Positions 24,846-32,073 of a stretch of 64,000 nt of DNA are shown here, piece by piece; the stretch's first letter is position 1, and the number at the start of each line of letters is the position of its first letter. A program made the position numbers and the translations under genes. Source of the stretch: Amycolatopsis acididurans. Its GTDB lineage: Bacteria; Actinomycetota; Actinomycetes; Mycobacteriales; Pseudonocardiaceae. The notes under the pieces were generated by a model. The model saw nothing but the letters and a program-made list of their open reading frames with translations, did no database searches and was not told the origin of the DNA. The DNA is taken from positions 248,001 through 312,000 of the forward strand of contig NZ_JAAXLS010000001.1 of NCBI RefSeq assembly GCF_012328925.1. Reading direction: 5' to 3'.

Positions 24846-26143
24846 AGGTTCCCCACTTCGTGTTCGAGGTACTCGGCGAACTTCGCGCGCGCCGCTTCCC
24901 GTTTGCGCGGCAGCCATTGCGTGGGCCACACGTCGTCGGTGGGTGCGTGCTCGCGCAGCACCTGCTTGGCGACGGTGACCTTGTGCACCTCGGTCGGCCC
25001 GTCGGCCAGGCCCATGACGGCGGCGCCGTGCACCATCCGGAAGAACGGCATTTCGTCGGTCACGCCGAGCGCGCCGTGCACCTGCATCGCACGCCACGCG
25101 ATGTCGTGCAGCACGGTGGGCATCACGATCTTCGCCGTCGCGATGTCCTTGCGCACCTTCTTGTAGTCGTTGTACTTGTCGATCTCCCACGCGGTGTAGA
25201 GCACGAAGAGCCGGAACTGGACGAGCTGCGCGTAGGAGTCGGCGATGTAGCCCTGCACGAACTGTTTGTCCGCCAGCCTGCTGCCCTGTGTCTCGCGGGA
25301 CAGCGCGCGTTCGCACAACATGTCCAGCGCCTTGTTCGCGAGTCCGATCGTGCGCATCGCGTGGTGGATCCGCCCACCGCCCAGCCGTGTCTGCGCCACC
25401 GCGAAGGCCTGGCCTTCGCCGCCGAGCAGCGCGTCGTGTGGCACGCGCACGTCCTCGTAGTGGATCAGGGCGTGCGAGCCCTGGCCGGGGGCGTCGCCGT
25501 AGAGGCCGACGTCGCGGACGATGTTCACCCCCGGCGTGCCGGTGGGCACCAGGAACATCGACATGCCCTGGTACGGGCTCACCTCGGTGTTGGTCACGGC
25601 CATCACGATCAAGAACGATGCGGTTTTCGCGTTGCTGGAGAAGAACTTCCAGCCGTTGATGACCCAGCCGTCGCCGTCGCGGACCGCGCGCGTGGTGAAC
25701 CGCGTCGGATCGGCACCCGCCTGCGGTTCGGTCATCGAATAGCTGGAGAACAACTCGCCCTCCAGCAGCGGCCGTAGGTAGCGCTCCCGCTGCTCGGGGG
25801 TGCCGTAGTGGGCGATGATCTCCGCGTTGCCGGTGTCCGGCGCCTGGCAGCCGAACACGATGGGCGCCCATGACGAGCGGCCGAGGATCTCGTTCAGCAG
25901 CGCCAGTTCGAGCTGGCCGTGGCCCTGGCCGCCGAGGTCGGGGCCGAGGTGGGTCGCCCACAGTCCCTTGCGCCGCACCTCGTTCTTCAGCGGTTCCACG
26001 ATCTTGCGGCGCGTCTCGTCGAGCGGGGCGAACTGCTCGTGCGGCCACAGCAGGTCCAGCGGTTCGACCTCCTCGCGCACGAACTCGTCGGCCCAGTCCA
26101 GCTTCTCCTGGTACTCAGGCTCGGTCTCGAAGTCCCATGCCAT
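24842..26143 (-). CDS. ACAD11-like acyl-CoA dehydrogenase, 433 aa
   Basis: ACAD with the features of the ACAD10/11 subgroup: longer than usual, SMTEPQAGADPTRF in the central loop, a KFFSSNAKTA strand, and ADGPTEVHKVTVAKQVL near the C-terminus where other ACADs have YEGT/YGGT. It starts at ATG 26143 with GAGGAGG upstream. It heads the operon ACAD-kinase-ECH-oxidoreductase. Two GAGAAT dyads lie between this start and the divergent VOC gene. Expected reaction: removal of a 4-phosphorylated hydroxyl from an acyl-CoA with its kinase partner, or plain alpha,beta-dehydrogenation. Confidence 0.88.
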   Translation of the reverse strand: MAWDFETEPEYQEKLDWADEFVREEVEPLDLLWPHEQFAPLDETRRKIVEPLKNEVRRKGLWATHLGPDLGGQGHGQLELALLNEILGRSSWAPIVFGCQAPDTGNAEIIAHYGTPEQRERYLRPLLEGELFSSYSMTEPQAGADPTRFTTRAVRDGDGWVINGWKFFSSNAKTASFLIVMAVTNTEVSPYQGMSMFLVPTGTPGVNIVRDVGLYGDAPGQGSHALIHYEDVRVPHDALLGGEGQAFAVAQTRLGGGRIHHAMRTIGLANKALDMLCERALSRETQGSRLADKQFVQGYIADSYAQLVQFRLFVLYTAWEIDKYNDYKKVRKDIATAKIVMPTVLHDIAWRAMQVHGALGVTDEMPFFRMVHGAAVMGLADGPTEVHKVTVAKQVLREHAPTDDVWPTQWLPRKREAARAKFAEYLEHEVGNL

Positions 26144-26163
26144 TGCGCCTCCTCTCGTGAAGT

Positions 26164-26199
26164 GAGAATATCTTTCTCGTGTTCGAGAATGCAATTCTG
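26164..26199. promoter_or_regulatory. Double GAGAAT dyad between divergent operons
   Basis: Two copies in a 79-bp divergent region: GAGAAT-ATC-TTTCTC (26164-26178) and GAGAAT-GCA-ATTCTG (26185-26199), one mismatch each. Centres are 21 bp apart, two helical turns. The gap forms a third perfect dyad, TTCTCG-N4-CGAGAA (26174-26189). One bound regulator array could control both operons. Confidence 0.75.
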
Positions 26200-26222
26200 A
26201 CTTTGCCGAAGGGGGTTGCGGA

Positions 26223-26669
26223 GTGCGGGCGGTAGATCAGTTCCACCTCGGCATTGTGACGGCCGATTTCGAGGGCACGATGGCCGAGCTGTCCTCGGTG
26301 TTCGGCTACGAATGGGGTGCCGAGGTCGGCGGACCGACCACGGTGACACTGCCGGGCGGTGAGACGGTGCTCGAACTCCGGTGCGCGTACTCGACCTCGG
26401 TGCCCCGGCTGGAACTCGTGCGCGGCGTGCCTGGCACGTTGTGGGAGCCCGCGGCCGGAATCCACCACGTCGGCTACTGGTCCGGCGATGTCGCCGCCGA
26501 CGTCGCCGAGCTGACCGGACAGGGCTACGCGATCGAGGCGTCGCGGACGGGGCCCGACGGGGTTCCGTTCTTCGCTTTTCTGCGCAGTGACAGGGGATTC
26601 CGGATCGAACTGGTCGCAGGCAGCGCGCGCGAGGGCCTCGCCCGCTGCTGGAGCGGAGGTGTGGCATGA
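26223..26669 (+). CDS. VOC/glyoxalase-fold protein, 148 aa
   Basis: Vicinal-oxygen-chelate fold: VDQFHLGIVTADFEGTMAELSSVFGYEW at the N-terminus, with the first metal-ligand His at residue 8, and a second module from GIHHVGYWSGDVAADVAEL with His and C-terminal FRIELV carrying the Glu. Such proteins include methylmalonyl-CoA epimerases, extradiol-type dioxygenases and glyoxalases. It starts at GTG 26223. First gene of the VOC-SDR-FadD-SDR-TetR operon, so an epimerase or ring-cleavage-related isomerase role is plausible. Confidence 0.82.
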   Translation: MRAVDQFHLGIVTADFEGTMAELSSVFGYEWGAEVGGPTTVTLPGGETVLELRCAYSTSVPRLELVRGVPGTLWEPAAGIHHVGYWSGDVAADVAELTGQGYAIEASRTGPDGVPFFAFLRSDRGFRIELVAGSAREGLARCWSGGVA

Positions 26670-27473
26670 CGACGGTGGGCATCGCGACCGGCGCCGGGCG
26701 CGGAATGGGTCTCGCGTGCGCGGAGCGCCTCGCGGAGATGGTGGACACGGTGCTGCTGGTCGACCGCGACGAGGTGACCGTGACCGAGGCCGCCGGGAAG
26801 GTCGCCTCGGCGGAACCGTTCGTCGCCGATGTCACCGACCGCGACGACCTCGCGCGGCTCGCCGGCCGCGCGGCTCGTCGGCGCGTTGCGGGCGGTCGCG
26901 CACGCCGCGGGCATCTCGCCCACGATGGCCGACTGGCGCCGCATCTTCGAGGTCGACCTCATCGGCACGGCACTGCTCGTGGAGGCGTTGCGCCCGCTGG
27001 CCACCACCGGGACCGCGATGGTGTGTTTCGCCTCGATGGCGCCGAACCTCGGCCCCGGCGACTGGGATCCGGAGGCGCTGTCGGTACTCGACGATCCCCT
27101 CGGCGAACGGTTCCTCGACCGCATCGGCGAGGCCATCGGACCGTCCATAACGGACAGCGGCGTCGCGTACGGCTGGGCCAAACTCGGCGTGCAGCGCCTC
27201 GTCCGGCGCGAAGCGGTGCGGCTCGGGCCTGCGGGGGCACGGATCTGCTCGGTCTCGCCGGGCATCATCGACACCCCGCAGGGCCGGCAGGAAGCCGACG
27301 CGCACCGGTCGATGGCGGAGCTGGTGCGGCGTAGCCCGCTGGGCCGGGAAGGCAGGCCCGAGGAGGTCGCGGCCGTGGTCGCCTTCGCGCTGTCGGCCGA
27401 GGCGAGCTTCCTCACCGGCACCGATCTGCTCGTCGACGGTGGTGTCGTGGCGGCGCTGAAGGAGGGCCGATGA
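26666..27473 (+). pseudogene. SDR interrupted by a frameshift near 26860-26890
   Basis: The first part, read from ATG 26666, gives TTVGIATGAGRGMGLACAER and a strand ending FVADVTDRDDLARLAGR. From about 26865 the SDR signal continues in the next frame as LVGALRAVAHAAGISPTMADW, then VYGWAKLG-type active site (YGWAKLG), and ends FLTGTDLLVDGGVV at 27473. One extra base, or two missing, between about 26860 and 26890 breaks the gene. Glycine motif, YxxxK and tail are otherwise intact, so this is either a recent mutation or a sequence error. Both ends overlap their neighbours by ATGA, arguing it was a working operon member. Confidence 0.8.
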
Positions 27474-29002
27474 CCGGCGAGATGTCGCCGGCGTTCCACG
27501 CGCGGCGGACCCCGGGCAAACCGGCGCTGATCATGGGAACCAGCGGCGAGACCGTGACCTTCGCGGAGCTGGAGGACCGGTCGGTGCGCTTCGCCCGCGC
27601 GCTGCGGGCACGCGGCCTCCGCGCCGGCGACCACATCGCGATTCTGATGGAGAACAATCGCGCCTACCTGGAGGTCGCGTGGGCGGCGCAACGATCGGGG
27701 CTGTACTACACCGCGATCAACAGCCACCTGCGGCCCGGCGAGGTGCAGTACGTCCTCGACGACTGCGGAGCGGTCGCGCTGATCGCCGGCGCGGCGATGG
27801 CCGATGTGGTCGAGAGCCTCGACCTGAGCCGGATCCCCGTACGCGTCGGCGATCTCGCCGGGTTCGAGCCGTACGAGGACGTGCTGGCGGCCGAGACCGG
27901 CGAACCGCTCGCGGACGAGTGCGAGGGGCGCGAGATGCTCTACTCCTCGGGTACCACCGGACGGCCGAAAGGCGTGCGGAAACCGTTGCCGCGCACGCCG
28001 CTGGGCGATCCGTCGGCGGCGCCGGTGCAGATCGTGGAAGGGATGCTCCGGCACGGCACCGACCCCGGCTGCGTGTACCTGTCGCCGGCCCCGCTCTACC
28101 ACGGCGCGCCGCTGGTGTTCTCGATGTCGATGCACCGCATCGGTGGGACGGTCGTGGTGATGGAAGGCTTCGACGCGCGCCAGTGCCTGCGGCTCATCGA
28201 GAAGCACCGGGTCACGCACGCGCAGTTCGTGCCCACGATGTTCATCCGGATGCTGCGCCTGCCACGCGAAGAACGGGAAAGCTTCGACCTGTCGAGCCTG
28301 CGTCACGTCACACACGCCGCGGCACCGTGCCCGGTGCCGGTCAAGCGCGAGATGCTGGACTGGTGGGGGCCGATCATCGACGAGTACTACTCGGGCACCG
28401 AGGACGTCGGCAGCACCATGATCACCGCGCGGGAATGGCTCGCGCATCCCGGTTCGGTCGGGCGGCCGATGCAGGAGTGCCACATCGTCGGCGAGAACGG
28501 CGAGGAGTTGCCGGCCGGGCAGCCGGGGGTCGTGTACTTCGCGGGCGGGCGGCCGTTCGAGTACCACAACGATCCGGTCAAGACCGCCTCCGTCGCCACC
28601 GACAAGGGCTGGCGCACGCTCGGCGACATCGGATACCTCGACGGGAACGGCTATCTCTACCTGACCGACCGCGTCGCGCACATGATCATCTCCGGCGGGG
28701 TGAACATCTACCCGCAGGAGACCGAGAACGTGCTCATCGCGCATCCCGCGGTGGCCGACGTGGCGGTCATCGGGGTGCCGGACGAGGAAATGGGCGAAGC
28801 GGTGAAGGCGGTGGTGCAGCCCTCGCCGGACGCCGGGCCGGGCCCGGAGCTGGCGGCGGAGCTGGTCGCGTACTGCCGTGCCGAGCTGGCGAGCTACAAA
28901 TGCCCGCGCACCGTGGATTTCACCGACGAGCTGCCCCGCGACCCGAACGGGAAGCTGTACAAGCGGCGGCTGCGGGAACGCTACCCCGGGACAGCCGGAT
29001 GA
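27470..29002 (+). CDS. Acyl-CoA synthetase (AMP-binding, FadD type), 510 aa
   Basis: ANL-superfamily ligase: the phosphate-binding loop YSSGTTGRPKGV near residue 160, YSGTED (A5), TLGDIGYLDGNGYLYLTDR (A7/A8), and the C-terminal lysine region DPNGKLYKRRLRERY with catalytic Lys. It activates a carboxylic acid with ATP and CoA. It starts at ATG 27470 in an ATGA overlap with the frameshifted SDR and overlaps the next SDR start. Confidence 0.92.
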   Translation: MTGEMSPAFHARRTPGKPALIMGTSGETVTFAELEDRSVRFARALRARGLRAGDHIAILMENNRAYLEVAWAAQRSGLYYTAINSHLRPGEVQYVLDDCGAVALIAGAAMADVVESLDLSRIPVRVGDLAGFEPYEDVLAAETGEPLADECEGREMLYSSGTTGRPKGVRKPLPRTPLGDPSAAPVQIVEGMLRHGTDPGCVYLSPAPLYHGAPLVFSMSMHRIGGTVVVMEGFDARQCLRLIEKHRVTHAQFVPTMFIRMLRLPREERESFDLSSLRHVTHAAAPCPVPVKREMLDWWGPIIDEYYSGTEDVGSTMITAREWLAHPGSVGRPMQECHIVGENGEELPAGQPGVVYFAGGRPFEYHNDPVKTASVATDKGWRTLGDIGYLDGNGYLYLTDRVAHMIISGGVNIYPQETENVLIAHPAVADVAVIGVPDEEMGEAVKAVVQPSPDAGPGPELAAELVAYCRAELASYKCPRTVDFTDELPRDPNGKLYKRRLRERYPGTAG

Positions 29003-29760
29003 GCGGGGCACGGGGACCCGCGCAGCTGTTCGACCTGTCCGGCAAGGTCGCGCTCGTCACCGGCGGCAGCCGGGGACTGGGTCGCGCCATCGTGCTCGGC
29101 CTCGCGGCCGCCGGTGCCGACGTGGTGATCGCCAGCCGCAAGCTGGACGCGTGCGAGGCGGTGGCGCGCGAGGTGGAAACGCTGGGGCGCAGGGCTTTTC
29201 CGGTGTCGTGCCATGTGGGGCACTGGGCCGGGCTGGACACGCTCGCCGAGCGTGCCTACGAGCGGTTCGGGCACGTCGACGTCTTGGTGAACAACGCGGG
29301 CATGTCGCCGCTGGCGCCGTCGTCGGCGCGGACGAGCGAAGAGCTGTTCGACAAGATCGTCGCGGTGAACTTCAAGGGCCCGTTCCGGCTGTCGGCGATC
29401 GTCGCGGAACGGATGGCGGCAGGCGAGGGCGGTTCGGTGATCAGCGTGTCGAGCACCGGCGCGCTGCGGCCGGCACCGAACTTCGGCCCGTACGCCGGAT
29501 CGAAGGCCGCACTGAACGCCGTCAGTGTGGCGCTGGCGCAGGAGTTCGCACCGAAGGTCCGCTTCAACGTGATCTCGCCCGGCGGGTTCTACACCGACAT
29601 CTCCAAGGCGTGGGCCGTGCCGGGGCAGGAGGCGCCGACGGTGCTGGGCCGGTACGGCGATCCGGACGAGATCGTGACGGCGGCGCTGTACTTCGCCAGC
29701 GACGCCTCCGCGTACACCACTGGTTCGCTGCTGCGGGTCGACGGCCTCGGCCCGGTGTGA
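28999..29760 (+). CDS. SDR family oxidoreductase, 253 aa
   Basis: Classical SDR: TGGSRGLGRA near residues 19-28, NNAGM near residue 98, SVSSTGA with catalytic Ser, YAGSK near residue 163, and a C-terminal TGSLLRVDG tail. It starts at ATG 28999, overlapping the synthetase stop. Likely oxidation of a hydroxyacyl-CoA produced after activation by the neighbouring FadD. Confidence 0.88.
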   Translation: MSGARGPAQLFDLSGKVALVTGGSRGLGRAIVLGLAAAGADVVIASRKLDACEAVAREVETLGRRAFPVSCHVGHWAGLDTLAERAYERFGHVDVLVNNAGMSPLAPSSARTSEELFDKIVAVNFKGPFRLSAIVAERMAAGEGGSVISVSSTGALRPAPNFGPYAGSKAALNAVSVALAQEFAPKVRFNVISPGGFYTDISKAWAVPGQEAPTVLGRYGDPDEIVTAALYFASDASAYTTGSLLRVDGLGPV

Positions 29761-29773
29761 GGTGGAGGAGACG

Positions 29774-30382
29774 ATGACCGACGTCGCGGGCCGCATCGCG
29801 CAGCGGGCGCTGGCCAAACGCGGTGCCAGCTATGCCGGCGAGGTGCGCAGGCTGCTGGACGCGGCACTGGAGATCATGCGGCAGCGCGGCACGGCGTCCC
29901 GGCCGCGCGTCGCCGACATCGTGAGCGCCGCCGGACTGTCCAATGAGGCCTTCTACCGCCACTTCCCGTCCAAGGACGCGCTTGTGGCCGCGTTGCTGGA
30001 AGACGGCACCGAGCGGCTGCACAGTTACGTGGCGCACCGGATGAGCAAGCAGGACACCGCACGGGACCGGGTCCGTGCCTGGGTGGAAGGCGTGCTGTCC
30101 CAGGCGTCGGAGGACATCGCGGCCACCACCCGGGCGGTGCTGTGGAACGGCAGGGAGATCACCGCGCAGCCACCCACCGCCGGCGAACGGCTGGCGCGCC
30201 TGCTGCACGAGCCGTTCGCCGAACTGGGCAGCGCCGATCCGGGGTTCGACGCGGCGCTGGCCGCGCACGCCACGTTCGGCAGGCTGGCCGAGTGCCTGTG
30301 GCGGTCGGTGGAACCGGGTGCGGCCGACGTCGACCGCGTCACGGCGTTCTGCCTGCGCGCGATCACCTCGGATGCTTCATGA
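29774..30382 (+). CDS. TetR-family transcriptional regulator, 202 aa
   Basis: TetR DNA-binding domain: EVRRLLDAALEIMRQRGTASRPRVADIVSAAGLSNEAFYRHFPSKDALVAAL, with the recognition helix at LSNEAFYRHF. It starts at ATG 29774 with GGAGGAG upstream; a GTG at 29762 is possible. It is the last gene of the operon controlled by the double GAGAAT dyad at 26164-26199, which makes it a strong candidate for the regulator that binds this dyad. Its 3' end overlaps the convergent dehydrogenase gene by 20 bp. Confidence 0.88.
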   Translation: MTDVAGRIAQRALAKRGASYAGEVRRLLDAALEIMRQRGTASRPRVADIVSAAGLSNEAFYRHFPSKDALVAALLEDGTERLHSYVAHRMSKQDTARDRVRAWVEGVLSQASEDIAATTRAVLWNGREITAQPPTAGERLARLLHEPFAELGSADPGFDAALAAHATFGRLAECLWRSVEPGAADVDRVTAFCLRAITSDAS

Positions 30383-31181
30383 GCGCCAGGGTCGCGTCCG
30401 CGGCGTCGAGCACGATGCCGGGCGCGGCCCCGGCGGCCTTCGCGATCTCGGCGACCAGGCCGACGTCCTTGCGCAGCAAGGGGCCCGCGTGCCGGCCGAT
30501 GCGGTCCACCGTCCCGTCCGCCGAGGCGATCCGTTCCAGCGCGAAACTGTTCGCGGTGCCGCGAGAGACAACGGCGCCCAGCTTCAGCGGGTCGACGCCC
30601 AGCTCCCGGCCCAGCGCGAGCGTCGCGGCCGCCGTCGCCAGATTCGCCGTGAACAGCAGGTTGTTCAGCAGCTTGGTGACCTGCCCGGAACCCACCTCGC
30701 CCAGATGCACGATCGGATCGCCGTAGGTCGCGAACACCGGACGGCACCGCTCGACGGTCTCGGTGTCGCCGCCGGCCATGACCAGCAACCGGCCCTCGGC
30801 CGCGGCCATGCCGCCGCCGCTGACCGGCGCGTCGAGCAACGTCACGCCGTTGTCGCGCAAACGATCGGCGAGACGACGGCAGGTGTCCGGGTGGACCGTG
30901 CTGTGCACCGCGACCACCCCGCCGGAGGCGAGCCCGGCCAGCACGCCGTTCTCCCGGTCGAGCACCTCCTCGACGTCGGCGTCCCCGACGACACACAGGC
31001 ACACGAGATCGCTCGCCGCGGCCAGTTCCGCCGGCGTGGCGGCGATCTTCGCGGCCGTGCCCGCGTACGGTTCCAGCGACGCGGACCGCCTCGCCCACAG
31101 CGTCGTCTCGTACCCGGCGTCGATGATCGCCCGCGCCATGGGGCCACCCTGGCTGCCTAGCCCGATGAATCCGACACGCAT
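30363..31181 (-). CDS. NAD(P)-dependent 3-hydroxyisobutyrate dehydrogenase-type oxidoreductase, 272 aa
   Basis: Beta-hydroxyacid dehydrogenase family: the N-terminal GFIGLGSQGGPMA Rossmann motif, LDAPVSGGGMAA near residue 117, and GSGQVTKLLNNLLF with the catalytic Lys near residue 165. All family landmarks are present. It starts at ATG 31181. It oxidises a small beta-hydroxy acid or its analogue. Last gene of the six-gene operon headed by the mycofactocin-type SDR at 36183, with a 16-bp gap to the upstream hydrolase. Confidence 0.87.
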   Translation of the reverse strand: MRVGFIGLGSQGGPMARAIIDAGYETTLWARRSASLEPYAGTAAKIAATPAELAAASDLVCLCVVGDADVEEVLDRENGVLAGLASGGVVAVHSTVHPDTCRRLADRLRDNGVTLLDAPVSGGGMAAAEGRLLVMAGGDTETVERCRPVFATYGDPIVHLGEVGSGQVTKLLNNLLFTANLATAAATLALGRELGVDPLKLGAVVSRGTANSFALERIASADGTVDRIGRHAGPLLRKDVGLVAEIAKAAGAAPGIVLDAADATLALMKHPR

Positions 31182-31197
31182 GTCCGTCCTTCCGTTG

Positions 31198-32073
31198 TCA
31201 GCCCTGCCCGGCCAGCACACATTCCTCCACGAACGACAGGATCCGCAGGTGGTAGGCGAGCGCGGACCGGCCCACGCTCAGGTTGTGCCCGCTCTCGGTC
31301 ATCTCGTGCGTGACCACCCGGGGCGAGGCGGTGAACAGCGCGGCCACCGCACCGGCGTCGTTGCGCCAGATCACCTCGTGGTCGGCGACCGTGAAATGCA
31401 CCGGCACCCGCACCCGCGCGGCCAGCGCGGGGAAATCGCGCTCGGTCCAGTGCGCCACGACCTCGCCCTCGTACCCGGGGGAGGCGCCGGCGAAGCGCAG
31501 GCCCAGCGCGACGCCGCCGGGATACAGCCGCGGCGGATGCCACAGCAGCGACCGCAGCCCGCTCGGCCGCTTGCCCGGCTCCCCGTTGCCGAGGATGTCC
31601 TCGGCCAGCGGGTGGTACCGCAGACCCGTGCCGGACAGTTCCAGGCCCAGCAGGTTCCAGCCGTGCCCGTCGCCCGCCATCCGCAACGCCAGCTCGCATC
31701 CGGCCGAATGCGCCAGCACGAACAGCCCCGCTCCGCGCCCGCCGGTCCCCAGTAGACGCTCGAGCGCGCCGTAGGCCAGTTCGGTGCGGCGCCGGGGTGA
31801 CGCCAGGTGCGCGCCGTCCGGGCCCGAGCCGCCGTAGCCGGGCCGGTCGAGCGCCACCACGGTGAACCCGAGCGCCGCGCCGGCGTTGAGCAACGACGAC
31901 CGGGGCTGTCCGGGATGGTGGAAGTACCGTGCCGTGGCCCCGCCGCCGTGCAGCGCGACGATCACGGCACGGGGATCGGCGACATCGCGCACCAGCGCGG
32001 ACATCGGCACCCCGTCGACGTCGACGACACACCGCACGGCGCGATCGTCGTCGAGCGTCATGGAATCGGTCAT
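31198..32073 (-). CDS. Alpha/beta hydrolase, 291 aa
   Basis: Alpha/beta-hydrolase fold: AVIVALHGGGATARYF (oxyanion HGGG), LDRPGYGGSG, and the nucleophile elbow VLAHSAGCELAL with Ser near residue 120; the C-terminal His lies in MTESGHNLSVG. Probable esterase, lactonase or thioester hydrolase. It starts at ATG 32073, overlapping the stop of the DUF35-thiolase gene (ATGA); a second in-frame ATG at 32061 is possible. Its operon (P450, ferredoxin, SDR, thiolase-like) suggests it hydrolyses a lactone or CoA ester made in the same pathway. Confidence 0.87.
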   Translation of the reverse strand: MTDSMTLDDDRAVRCVVDVDGVPMSALVRDVADPRAVIVALHGGGATARYFHHPGQPRSSLLNAGAALGFTVVALDRPGYGGSGPDGAHLASPRRRTELAYGALERLLGTGGRGAGLFVLAHSAGCELALRMAGDGHGWNLLGLELSGTGLRYHPLAEDILGNGEPGKRPSGLRSLLWHPPRLYPGGVALGLRFAGASPGYEGEVVAHWTERDFPALAARVRVPVHFTVADHEVIWRNDAGAVAALFTASPRVVTHEMTESGHNLSVGRSALAYHLRILSFVEECVLAGQG

